Shown here in pieces: positions 21,210 to 31,975 of a stretch of 64,000 bases of DNA. A program made the translations under genes and the position numbers. Source of the DNA: Canna indica. Lineage: Eukaryota; Streptophyta; Magnoliopsida; Zingiberales; Cannaceae. The DNA lies in NCBI GenBank assembly GCA_034359265.1, contig CP136890.1, forward strand, positions 31,290,501 through 31,354,500, given 5' to 3'. The notes beneath the pieces were generated by a model, which was not told the DNA's origin, made no database searches, and saw only the letters and a program-made list of their open reading frames with translations. Within the stretch, counting starts at the first letter, position 1. Every line of letters starts with the position of its first letter.

Positions 21210-22662
21210 TGTTGGATAGACCTTGACACTAGAAGGGGGGGTGAATAGTGTCAAGCCCCTTTTTAAACTTCTTTTAAATTAATTTTGTCTTAGCATAATT
21301 GAATTGTTCTTTTAATGAATGGTATGATTACAATTCAATCACAATAATGAAGGTAAGTAAAGAGCAATGCAAATGAAGTAATTTATAGTGGTTTGGCCAA
21401 CTGCCTACTCCACTACCTTGGCTCCTTACCAAGGATTTCTAAACACCACTTTATAGAACGTATGTTTCCCTTTGAATACACTTGAGGACACCCTTCTCCC
21501 ACACTTGGAGAATATCTCAATCCTATTCACCTAGGCAAAACACACTTCTACAAAGGTAACCCTAAGTGTTTCCTAGCACACCTAGCAAGCTATTTTAACG
21601 AGAAAGCAAGTTTCAATAAACATTAAATACAAGGAAATAGCTAATGAAAGAAAAAATGAACCAAGCTTCTTTCCACTGCCTTCTTTTCTTCAACTTGCAA
21701 ATGGATGATGACTTCAATGAATGCGGGACAGTTGAAGCAGAGAGAAGCGCCTGGAAGATGTTGAGATTGGGAGTAGAGAGCGCGCGAGTGCTTTGATCGT
21801 ATGAAGGCTTGGAGATCTTCTTTTAAATGCTTAATAAAATTTTTAAGAAGATTTAAAGAAGGTAGGTGAGGGGTATTTATAACCCCCTCAGACGAACGGT
21901 CGTTCAACGGATAAAAAATTGATCGTTGAAGTCGTTCGATCGTAAGGCCGGTCGATCAGTCGGTCGACTGACGGATCAACCGCCAGTGTGACCGCTCGTA
22001 GCTAAGAGAGGCCAGTCGATCGACGGGTCGACCACCGACAATTCTTCCATCACCTGATCGACCGATTGATAGCATCAAGTCACGCTAAAACATGATCGGT
22101 CGACCGATTGGTTGACCGCTACTCTCGGGCAATTTTCCTCCTCTGTCGGTCAACCGATCGATCGACCGACACAACCTATTTATTCTGTCGTTGCCACCTT
22201 CGGTCGACCGACTGGTCGACCGAATGCCTCGGCCAAGTTCTAGCGGTCTTCGGTCGACTAGTGGGTCAACTAGTCGGTCGATCGAATAGGCTGCTGCGCC
22301 ATTCTAATGCCTCGTTCGGTCGACCGAACCCAGGCTGAGGATGTTTAGTTCCTTACATTTTTACATGCCATTTCTAAGGGTTTGATTACGAAGTTTCAAC
22401 TTGGATAACCTTATATTTTAGGATTTGGGATAAACTATCCTAATGACATATTACATTGAATCTACTTGACTTAATCCCCGAGCCTTTCTTCAACGTCTTC
22501 TTCTTTCGTTTCTTCGACGATCTTTTCCGTCGTCTTGATTGAACGGATTTGGCATGTGTGTCGCAACCTCAACCTGAACTCAAAACTTCATACTAGGATT
22601 AAATACACGTTTGTTATCATCAAAATAAAGATCGAGGCTTAAGAGAGACCCTTAAGCCAACA
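21210..22662 (-). repeat. 3' LTR of Copia-B
   Basis: TGTTGGATAGACC to AAGCCAACA on the plus strand. It contains a minus-strand TATAAATA at about 21872-21879 and a long run of GGTCGACC-type palindromes (21890-22330). It is longer than the 5' LTR because of extra palindromic units. Mismatch to the 5' LTR is about 4 percent over the first 240 bases by hand count. Confidence 0.9.
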
Positions 22663-23209
22663 ATCTCCCCCTTTTTGATGATGACAAACATAACATTAGA
22701 TATCATGATAAATATAAACATTTGTGAGTTTGAGTTAAGGCATTCAAGAGTTAGGATATGCAAGATAAATACTCTAGCCTATGCATTCCATTACTTATAA
22801 CTCAACCTATGCTCCCCCTATCAATGTGCATATTAACTTTTCTATAACTTAACTTATGCTCCCCCTACCATTGTGCATGTTCTTCTTTACTCCCCCTAAC
22901 TATACTTCTTCCCCTTAACTATAAAACTCACACTACCTATATGTATCGTGAAAACCAAGTGTGACCTTTCTTTTTCTCCCCCTTTTGACATCAATCAAAA
23001 AGGTTAAGAATCAAGGTACAATTAATGAGATCTCATTATAAAACCAAAAAACCGAGAAAGCCACAAAAATCAAGTATCATCTACCACTATAGTCCTTCCC
23101 ATCAATGTGAGCCTATAGAAGGCAAACATCAATAGGTCGCAAAGCCCCACTACAGAGCAATACATAAGTGTGATGACATTTTTATAGAATTCAAGTTTTG
23201 AAATTCTCT
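22663..23209 (-). other. Copia-B region between pol and 3' LTR, several purine tracts
   Basis: Read on the minus strand, purine tracts containing GGGGGAG occur next to the LTR (about 22663-22675) and again near 22811, 22858, 22890 and 22975. No protein is encoded. Repeated purine tracts upstream of the 3' LTR are a known Sirevirus hallmark. Confidence 0.8.
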
Positions 23210-25091
23210 TTAAACACAAGGTAAAACACAAATTCCTAGTTGCATCCTTAAGGTTGTGAAACTTTCTTCAACTAAGAGTTTTGTAAATATATCGGCAAGT
23301 TGTTTATCGGTGGATACAAATTCTACCGATATATTTCCCTTAGCAGCATTATCCCTAAGAAAATGATGTCTCAAATTAATATGCTTAGTTCTAGAGTGTA
23401 GGATAGGATTTTTTGTTAAATTAATTGCACTAGTATTATCACAATGTATAGGTATGCAAGAATACATAAGACCATAGTCTAAAAGGGTTTGTTTCATCCA
23501 AAGGACTTGCGCACAACAACTAGCCGTGGCGATGTATTCCGCTTTGGTAGTTGAAAGCGCAACTGAATTTTGTTTCTTTGAAAACCAAGAAACAAGACTT
23601 GCTCCTAAGAATTGACAACACCCACTAGTGCTTTTCCTATCCACCTTACATCCGGCAAAATCAGCATCTGAAAAACTGATTAAATCAAATGATGCATGAC
23701 ATGGATACCATAATCCTAAGTCAACCGTACCCTTTAGATATCTCAATATACGTTTTACCACACTTAAATGAGACATCTTAGGACACGATTGAAACCTAGC
23801 ACATAAACATACGCTAAACATGATATCGGGTCTACTTGCGGTTAAATAAAGGAGACTACCGATCATACCTCGATATCATTTTTCATCTAATTTAATGCTT
23901 TTTTCATCTTTGCCAAGCTTAATGGATGCGCTCATGGGTGTAGAAGCTATCTTGGCTTCATTCATTCCAAATCTTTTGATGAGCTCCTTTGTATACTTAG
24001 CTTGATTGATGAAGATCCCTATGGTGATTTGCTTGATTTGGAGGCCAAGCATGAAGGAGAGCTCTCCCATCATACTCATCTCAAATTCATCCGGCATACA
24101 CTTAGCAAACCACTCACAAAGCATTTTCATTAGTGGCACCAAAAATTATATCATCTACATATATTTGAACTAATAATATGTCATTTTCATGGTGCTTAAT
24201 GAAAAGTGAGACATCCGCTTTTCCTATGTCAAAACCTTGTTCAATTAAGAAGATAGAATGTCTTTCATACCAAGCCCTAGGGGCTTGTTTTAAACCATAC
24301 AAAGCCTTTTCAAGTTTGAAAACATAATTTGGAAACTCAAAACTTTCAAAATGGGGGGGGGGTTGTTCAACATAAACTTCTTCATTTATAAAACTATTTA
24401 AGAAGGCACTTTTCACATCCATTTGAAAAAGTTTGAAACCTTTAAAACTAGCATATGCTAAAAGCATCCTAATTGCTTCAAGTCTAGCTACGAGAGCATA
24501 TGTTTCATTATAGTCTATTCATTCTTGTTGGTTGTACCCTTGTGCCACTAGCCTAGCTTTATTTCTAATTACTAGACCTTCTTCATCTAGCTTATTCCTA
24601 AATACCTATTTGGTTCCAATTATAGTTTGATCGCTAGGTCTAGGCACTAAGTCCCATATATTATTTCTATTAAATTGGTTGTGTTCTTCTTGCATGGCTA
24701 ATACCCAAAACTCATCTTCTATAGCTTCCTTAATATTTTTAGGCTCTACTTGAGAAACAAAAGCTACATGTTGACATAAATTTTTAAGTTTAGAACGTGT
24801 TACCACTCCCGTTGAAGGCTCTCCAATGACTTGGTCCATTGGATGATCTCTTACCAATCGGTATTCATTGGGGAGAGGTGGTAGAGCTTCTTCTTCTTCT
24901 TCATCTTCAACTTGAGGTTGACTTGAGGGTGGAGGTTCTTCATGTTGAGTCTCCTCATTATCTTCATCCTCCACTTCCTTATCATGAAGTGTGAGATCCT
25001 CAAGCTCCTCACCTAAATTCACAATCTTGACATTTCTTGAAGAATCATTAGTTTCATTAAAAGTCACATGCATAGATTCTTCAACTATCAT
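23210..25091 (-). pseudogene. Copia-B pol: reverse transcriptase and RNase H
   Basis: Copia-type RT (RVT_2) followed by RNase H. An acidic linker lies at 25091-24850. RT motifs are VKSAFLNSFINEEVYVEQ, KALYGLKQAPRAWYER and the catalytic IYVDDIIFGATN (about 24170). RNase H shows SFSDADFAGCKVDRKSTSG (about 23680), STTKAEYIATASC and PIHCDNTSAINLTKNPI, and ends ADIFTKLLVEESF. Frames are broken near 24600, 24110 and 23870. A run of ten G at about 24353-24362 sits in the frame near EQPPPHF. The catalytic residues themselves are still present. Confidence 0.9.
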
Positions 25092-25210
25092 AGTTCTACG
25101 GTTATAAACTCTATAAGCCTTAGAACTAGTGAAGTAACTACGGTTATAAACTCTATAAGCCTTAGAACTAGTGAACTACGGTTATAAACTCTTCAACTAT
25201 CATAGTTCTA
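25091..25210. repeat. Tandem repeat of about 45 bases in Copia-B integrase region
   Basis: A unit containing acggttataaactctataag and ccttagaactagtgaa occurs twice completely, followed by a partial third copy. It interrupts the end of the integrase coding region and is probably a replication-slip duplication. Confidence 0.8.
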
Positions 25211-26366
25211 CGGAAAATTCCTTCATCGGATTTAGAATCAAATTTTCTTAAATTCTCCTTAGTATTTAAAATAAAGCATTTACATCCAAAAATATGAAAA
25301 TATCCCACATTTGGCATTTTACCATTCCAAAGCTCAAAAGAGGTTTTTTTGATTTTTGGTCTTAATAAAACATGATTAAGAACATAACAAGAAGTATTTA
25401 TGGCTTCGGCCCAAAAATATTTAGGCAAATTATTCTCACACAACATGGTCCTAGCCATTTCTTGGAGGGTTCTATTCTTCCTCTCAACCACCCCATTTTG
25501 TTGAGGGGTCCTAGGGGAAGAAAATGTATGTTGAATACCTAAATCATCACAAAACTCGGAAAATTTTTTATTTTTAAATTCCCCTCCATTATCACTCCTA
25601 ATTTTTAGAATATAAACTCTTTTTTCATTTGAAACCTTTTTTTAAATTTTTTGAAAAACTCAAATGTCTCATTTTTCTTTACCAAGAAGAAGACCCATGT
25701 AAATCTAGAAAAATCATCAACCAAAACATAGCAATAAAGCTTTCCACCTAGACTAGCTACATCACATGGACCAAAGAGATCTAAGTGTACAAGCTCAAGA
25801 ATTCTAGATGTACTAACTTGATTAATACTATGGAATGAAGATTTCACTTGCTTACCTAGTTGACATGCATCACAAAGTTTATCTTTTTCAAACTTTATCT
25901 TAGGAAAGCCTTTTACTAAGTATTTCCTAGATATCTCTTGGATGAGACTCATGCTAGCATGTCCTAGCCTTCTATGCCACAACCAAGAGTCATTTTCCAT
26001 GACAACTAAGCATCTAACATGAGGATTGGGCAAGACATTTAATTCTAGGGTGTATACATTTTCTTGCCTATTTCCTATGAATATGATATCATTTGAAGGT
26101 GTACTTCTAATAATGCATTTAGATGCTTCAAAGATAATTATGTACCCATTATCACATAGTTGAGATATGCTAATCAAGTTATGCTTTAAACCATCAACTA
26201 ATAAAACATTTTTGATACATGGGTAAGGGAGTATACCTATGTCACCAATGCCAACAATCTTACCTTTGGCATTGTCTCCAAATGTGACATGTCCACCATC
26301 TTTACTTGATAGGGTTGCGAACAAGTTGATATCTCCCGTCATGTGCTTCGAGCAACTGCTATGCAA
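25168..26366 (-). pseudogene. Copia-B pol: protease and integrase
   Basis: The protease and GAG-pre-integrase lie at 26366-25900 and the integrase core at 25800-25168. The protease active site normally reads DSGCS, but here it is HSSCSKHMTGD, so the catalytic Asp is lost. The pre-integrase zinc motif is seen as LWHRRLGHAS and CDACQLGKQ. The integrase has HLDLFGPCDV (first Asp) and, after a frameshift near 25600, QNGVVERKNRTLQEMARTM with the catalytic Glu. The second Asp lies in RSDNGGEF in another frame. The C-terminal FHIFGCKCFILN block ends at about 25280. Confidence 0.88.
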
Positions 26367-26379
26367 GATTCAAGTACTC

Positions 26380-28011
26380 CTACTTGGTTGAGAATGCTTC
26401 TCTACCTACAAAAGGAGAAGACACTATCTTAGGTACCCAAATTTTCTTGGGTCCTTGGGTGTTAGTCACTTTTGGAACCCATGTGAATTTTGCATGTGGG
26501 TTCCTCCATAATGCACAATCTTTGGCCATATGACCAAAAATACCACACGAAAAACAATTACCACGAAATTTTCTTTGTGTGTTTGTGTGAGCATAGGAGT
26601 GTGATGATTTCTTTTTGTTGACAACTTTTGGCATGACATTTTGAATAGTTGTCATTTTCTCATTGAGCATGCAAAGTTCTTTCTTTAAAGTTAGCATGCT
26701 ATCATTTAAATGCTCTACTGTATCACATAAATACTTGTTTTCTTTTTCTAACTTTTCATTGTCTATTTCTAGGTCCTTATTAGTCTTTTCTAAGGTGCAC
26801 TTTTATTCCTTAAGATTTTCTACCTCTTTCCTAAGATCATTGCAGGAAAGTAATAATCTATCATTTTCAATTTCTAAGGACCTATTGTCCATTTTGAGGT
26901 CCTTAAATTTTCTTCTAATTGCAATAAACTCATCATGCATTTGCTCAAATTCAACTTGTAATTATTCTTGGGTAAATGAAATTTCACCAAAATTAAATCT
27001 TACCTCATCTTCCTTTGCCATCAAGCAAAGGTTTGCTTTTTCACTCCTTGATTCCTCTTCACTTGATGATGCCTCGCTTTCGTCCCATGTGGCCATCATT
27101 GCCTTCTTCTTCCTTTTGTACTTTTCTTTCTCGTGAGGGTTGGAGGTAGTGGCCATCTTTAGAAGCGGACAATCTTTTCTTAGGTGCCCCGTCTTGTTGC
27201 AATTGTAGCACGTCTAGCCACTTCTTCCTTTTCTCATGCCTCCCTTCATGAAGCTCATGAACCTTCTTGCAAGAATCACCATTTGTTCAAGGTCATTCGT
27301 CTCTTCCTCGGATGATGATGTCTCCTCGGCTCGGTGGGATACTTTTAAGGCAATGACCTTGCCTTTTGGAGCCTCTTCTTCTTGATATTGCTTCATGTTG
27401 GTCTCATGTGTCATGAGAGATCCAATGAGCTCGGTGATCTTCAATTGGCTCAAGTCCTTGGCTTCCATGATGGCGGTTACCTTGGACTCCCAAGATTTTG
27501 GAAGGGAGTGGAGGAGCTTCCTTACCTTCTCCTCTTCCTTTATTTCCCTGCCAAGGTTAGCTAAACCATTTGTAATATTTTAGAACCTAGCATGCATGGC
27601 ATCAATAGACTAATGTGAAAGCATTTTAAACATCTCATAATCATGCATGAGTAAATTGATTTTTGATTCTTTTACTTGAGAAGTCCCTTCATGGGTGGTC
27701 TCTAGGACCTTCCATATTTCATATGCGGACTTGTATATGGAGATCCTATTAAACTTATTAATTGATAGACCGCAATATAGAGCATTGACGGCCTTGACAT
27801 TTGCATTAAAAAGCTTAATTTCCTCTTGGTCCCATTGGTCCATATCCTTAGTGGGTTGTTCATACTCTACTAAGATCATTCTCCATGCACCCATGTCTAA
27901 TGATTGAAGGAAGCCATTCATACGGATCTTCCGATAGGCATAGTTGCTTCCATCAAATATCGGTGGAGTATGGGTAGAGGACCCTTGAGCTAGTTGAATT
28001 TCACTAGACAT
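26380..28011 (-). pseudogene. Copia-B gag with coiled coil and zinc knuckles
   Basis: The N-terminal UBN2-type domain is at 28011-27610 (MSSEIQLAQGSSTHTPPIFD), then TAG and TAA stops, then LANLGREIKEEEKVRKLLHS and SQLKITELIGSL (27560-27214). The first zinc knuckle is CYNCNKTGHLRKDC (about 27212-27171). A Glu/Lys-rich segment follows (MATTSNPHEKEKYKRKKKA, 27156). A heptad-rich coiled coil at 26980-26650 includes LEIENDRLLLS and LEIDNEKLEKENKYL. A second knuckle, CFSCGIFGHMAKDC, lies at about 26560. Coiled-coil gag proteins are typical of Sireviruses. A stop at 26962 separates the coil from upstream sequence. Confidence 0.88.
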
Positions 28012-28054
28012 GATTGATTGTAGGGAAGATGGTTAAATCTTAGCCTACTACCTT

Positions 28055-28066
28055 GCTCTGATACCA
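28055..28066 (-). other. Primer-binding site of Copia-B
   Basis: TGGTATCAGAGC on the minus strand, matching the initiator Met tRNA 3' end, 2 bases from the 5' LTR. Confidence 0.9.
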
Positions 28067-28068
28067 AT

Positions 28069-29495
28069 TGTTGGATAGACCTTGCCACTAGAAGGGGGGT
28101 TGAATAGTGTCAAGCCCCTTTATAAACTTCTTTTAAATTAATTTTGTCTTAGCTTAATTGAATTGTTCTTTTAATGAATGGTATGATTACAATTCAATCA
28201 CAATAATGAAGGTAAGTAAAGAGCAATGCAAACAAAGCAATTTATAGTGGTTCGGCCAACTGCCTACTTCACTACCTTGGCTCCTTACCAAGGATTTCTG
28301 AACACCACTTTATAGAACGTATATTTACCTTTGAATACACTTGAGGACACCCTTCTCCCACACTTGGAGAATATCTCAATCCTATTCACCTAGGCAAAAC
28401 ACACTTCTACAAAGGTAACCCTAAGTGTTTCCTAGCACACCTAGCAAGCTATTTTAACGAGAAAGCAAGTTTCAATAAACATTAAATACAAGGAAATAGC
28501 TAATGAAAGAAAAAATGAACCAAGCTTCTTTCCACTGCCTTCTTTTCTTCAACTTGCAAATGGATGATGACTTCAATGAATGCGGGACAGTTGAAGCAGA
28601 GAGAAGCGCCTGGAAGATGTTGAGATTGGGAGCAGAGAGCACACGAGTGCTTTGATCGTATGAAGGCTTGGAGAACTTCTTTTAAATGCTTAATAAAAAT
28701 TCTAAGAAGATTTAAAGAAGGTAGGTGAGGGGTATTTATAACCCCCTCAGACGAACGGCCGTTCAACGGATAAAAAATTGACCGTTGAAGCCGTTCGGTC
28801 GTAAGGCCGGTCGATTAGTCGGTCGACTGACGGATCGACTACCACTGTGACTGCTCGCAGCTAAGAGAGGCTGGTCGACCGACGGGTCGATCGCCAACAA
28901 TTCTTCCGTCACCCGATCGACCCATCAGTCGATCAATTGACTGCAGCAAGTCGCGCTAAAACATGATCGGTCGACCGCTACTCTCGAGCGATTTTTCACC
29001 TCTGTCAGTCGACCGACGCAGCCTATTTATTCTACCATTGCCACCTTCGATCAACCGAATGCCTCAGCCAAGTTCTACCGATCTTCGATCGACCAGTCGA
29101 TCGACCGAATAGGCTGCTGCGCCATTCTAATGCCTCGTTTGGTGGACCGACCGGTCGACCTAACGCAGGTTGAGGATGTTTAGTTCCTTACATTTTTACA
29201 TGCCATTTCTAAGGGTTTGGTTACCAAGTTTCAACTTGGATAACCTTACATTTTAGGCTTTGGGATAAACTATCCTAATGACATTACATTGAATCTAGTT
29301 GACTTAATCCCCGAGCCTTTCTCCAACGTCTTCTTCTTCTGTTTCTTCGACGATCTTTTCCATCGTCTTGAGTGAACGGATTTGGCATGTGTGTCGTAAC
29401 CTCAACCTGAACTCAAAACTTCATACTAGGATTAAATACATGTTTGCTATCATCAAAATAAAGATCGAGGCTTAAGAGAGACCCTTAAGCCAACC
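28069..29495 (-). repeat. 5' LTR of Copia-B
   Basis: TGTTGGATAGACC start; ends AAGCCAACC where ACA is expected, so the outer terminal base is changed. A minus-strand TATAAATA lies at about 28734-28741. The palindrome-rich part (28740-29170) is shorter than in the 3' LTR. It is closer to the fragment at 9080 than to its own partner LTR. Confidence 0.88.
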
Positions 29496-31023
29496 GTCAC
29501 CATCCCCCCACCTCCAGCCACCATCCCTTCAACCGATCCAGGCCTGTCGACATCGAGACATAGGCCACGAGGGCCTAACAGAATTCTCCCTCCGCCACCC
29601 GAGGGACAACTGCGCAAAGCAGTTACTGTGTGCGGAAGAAGGTAAGTATATGCATTAATTATTTCTTATAATTTATTTATAATTCAAAATATCATAATAT
29701 GAATTTATATATGGTGCAGATTTGAGTAGGAGGACGTCCCCCGCACGATAGCGGGGACGATCCAGAATTTTAGGCACGGGGCATGGCCTACATGGTCTCA
29801 CGTGCCGTGTGAGCATATAGATTTATTATGGCGAGAGATCACGGTAAGTATATTTATTAAATTAATGTTAATGTTAAATATTGATCGGTAATAATAAATT
29901 TTTTTTTGCAGGGTCATTATACATGGCCGGAGGACCAAACCACTTTTGTGGTGGCTGCATGGGAGCGTGTTGCCTATGCTCGCTATAACAGGCTACTTCA
30001 GTAGGGCCGTCAGACCGTGATGAGACAGTTGGGGGCCACACAGATAGGGCAGACTCAGGGACACGCCCCCGAGTGGATTCCTGGCCCTGTGTGGGACCAG
30101 CTCGTTGAGCGGTGGGATACTCCTGAGTGGCAGGAAGTCTCCCAGACTGCGTCAAGAAACCGTATGTCCGGGAGGGACGGCACGGGGGCGCGCCACACTA
30201 GTGGCTCCATATCTTTTGCGGTGCATGAACGTCGTATGGTATGTATAATTTCCTTACTTTTAATTAAATTATATATTGTGTATAATGATACTAATGTATT
30301 TGTTTTCTAATGTAAGACGCGTGTGACGGAGGACGACACCGTCCAACGCCCGTCGATGATGGAGGTGTTTGAGTGCACCCATCGTCGTCGACGAGGAGCG
30401 GGGGACTACGTTGATAGCAGGGCCTCGATCATAATGGTAAGTATTTATATATGTCTATTTGATTTACACAATTTTTATTTATAGTTTATATATATTTAAA
30501 ATATAAACACGTGTAGGAAACTTATTCGAGGACTGTGATCGAGCGTGGAGGGACACCGGAGGAGTTCGACGCATGAGCTTGGGTGGAGGCCGCAGGTGGA
30601 TGGGAGCACGGCTGTGTTTATGGTTTTGCAGACAGTGGCCATGCACGCGCCGTGCTCGGGCCACTTGGGGCACCGACCCCTCCGACTGCGGGTGGGCGAC
30701 CCTTGTCATCCCGAGCGCAGGACTAGAGCCGGATAGCGGCCATGGAGTTGGAGCTCACCCAATAGAGACCGACAATGGAGGAGCAGAGGCACGTGATAGA
30801 GGAGAGGATGCAAGAGCAGAGGCTGACGATGGAGGAGCAGAGATGGTCGAATGATGAGTTGAGACAAACGATCCAGAATATGTAGACACTCCTCACTCAG
30901 ATTGCGTCTCAGTCCGGCCTTCTACCTATGATGTCACAGCCATCGTCCTCCTCGACCCAATCGACGCTCCCGACCTAGTCGTTGTCGACTCCACCGCCTC
31001 CACCGCTGCTACCGTCGTCGTGA

Positions 31024-31662
31024 GATTTTGATTAATTGTATTTTGTTTATATTTTGATACTTGATATAGATGATATTTTGATACTTGGATATATTTTGAA
31101 ACTTGGATATATAGATGATATTTTGATAATTGTTTGCCTCCGGTTTGAGGCTGAGATTGATGATATTTATGTAAAATTTGTATGTTTGGTTTCAAATGCA
31201 TGTGTATGATGTTTTCTGATTGTAATATGTGATTGAAAATAGGTTGTAGTCGATATATCATTGTATACAGGAATTTATAAAACTTTTAGTTTTTTCAGTT
31301 ACATGATAACATCTTTAGCCATGGTTTGCCCACGTGGCTGAAAGCCTATCGTAAATGGCTGATGGCCTCGGCAGGACCAAGTATCACGGTTGCTAATAGT
31401 ATCACCGACGGCTCTGAGCCAAGGCTGATGTGTTGGTATCAGTGACAGCGCCTAGAGCCGTCACTGATGATTTTAAATCAGCGATAGTCCACTAGGCTGT
31501 CGCTGATGATTATGTGTGACGGCCGTGCGCAACCGTCACAAAATATCTGAGATGGACACATAAGAGACGGTTTTTTGCCACAGTTGATGTCGTCCATGAT
31601 ATTCATCACCGACGGTTCAGCCACGGTATCAGCCGTCGCTAATGACCACAATTCTAGTAGTG
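31024..31662 (+). other. CACTA 3' region with subterminal repeats
   Basis: Non-coding tail of the CACTA element. 31024-31290 is AT-rich with near-repeats of ttgatacttggatata. 31300-31640 holds subterminal repeats (gccacgg, gccgtcactgatga and inversions) like those near the left end. It ends with the terminal repeat TTCTAGTAGTG. Confidence 0.85.
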
Positions 31663-31665
31663 AAG

Positions 31666-31875
31666 ACGAGTTGTAACTAGGTTAATAGACAACACACACA
31701 GTATCATAAGCTTCAGCATAAACTGCTCAGCAAATAGAGCAGTTGTGGCTGTCTTAACAGAACTCCTCATAGGCAAAAGCAGTTGTAACTATCTTTTTAA
31801 CTAAGAACAAACTGGGAATACTTTTGCCAAATATAGCCAACACACATAAGCCAAACACTAACAATCTCCCCCTTT
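31666..31875 (-). repeat. Second LTR end plus purine tract in Copia-C
   Basis: It ends AGCCAAACACTAACA at 31863, followed by a purine-tract complement, just as the real 3' LTR does at 18333. Common words such as cttcagcataaact and ccaaatatagccaacacaca also occur at 18240-18310. It is a partial copy of the LTR terminus lying about 95 element bases inside the true LTR, with the CACTA element between them. Confidence 0.7.
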
Positions 31876-31975
31876 GTCTCATTTGGAAAAACACAACAGT
31901 CATTCACTCATCCACAGCCATAGATAAAATATTACAACCAACAAAGTCACATAGACAAACAAACAGTCATAGTAG

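Larger units (their letters stand above)
21210..29495 (-). mobile_element. Copia-B, complete Sirevirus-like copia element
   Basis: A minus-strand LTR element of 8.3 kb inside the CACTA second gene. The 3' LTR is 21210-22662 and the 5' LTR 28069-29495. The primer site is at 28055-28066, with a purine tract next to the 3' LTR. Order on the minus strand: gag (UBN2, two zinc knuckles, coiled coil), protease, integrase, RT, RNase H. Sirevirus traits are the Met-tRNA primer site, several purine tracts and a coiled-coil gag. No third ORF is present. No 5-bp target duplication matches: TATGG stands on the left, while CGTCA follows the right LTR, whose last base is changed. Confidence 0.9.
21021..31023 (+). 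pseudogene. Second CACTA gene (Transposase_24 family), split by Copia-B
   Basis: Starts MVRDISSRGGIPRRTPRRLP at 21021 and continues Pro-rich to 21209, where Copia-B interrupts. It resumes at 29496 (IPPPPATIPSTDPGL). Introns with GT-AG ends are visible at 29641-29719, 29844-29911, 30239-30316 and 30437-30516. Exons read WPTWSHVPCEHIDLLWRE (29760-29843), then the Transposase_24 core GHAPEWIPGPVWDQLVERW and TSGSISFAVHERRM (29912-30238), then MMEVFECTHRRRRGAGDYVD. A C-terminal Gln/Glu-rich helix (TMEEQRHVIEERMQEQRLTM) precedes a stop near 31021. Stops at about 29725, 30000, 30573 and 30725 make it non-functional. Confidence 0.85.
18428..31662 (+). mobile_element. CACTA (En/Spm) element, defective, carrying nested Copia-B
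   Basis: The terminal inverted repeats are CACTACTAGAA at 18428 and TTCTAGTAGTG ending at 31662, with an exact 3-bp duplication AAG on both sides (18425-18427 and 31663-31665). These are diagnostic of CACTA elements. Subterminal regions contain many short repeats of the kind agccacgg / gccgtcg. It carries remnants of two genes: a TNP2-type transposase lacking its core (19949-20943) and a Transposase_24-type gene (21021-31023). Without Copia-B (21210-29495) the element would be about 4.9 kb. Confidence 0.95.

Noticed and set aside
21890..22330. Regularly spaced palindromes that look like a CRISPR-like array
   Set aside because: Units are irregular in spacing and sequence and lie inside LTRs of a plant retrotransposon.
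26663..27136. 157-codon plus-strand frame
   Set aside because: Antisense of the Copia-B gag coiled coil; heptad Leu codons give long open antisense frames.
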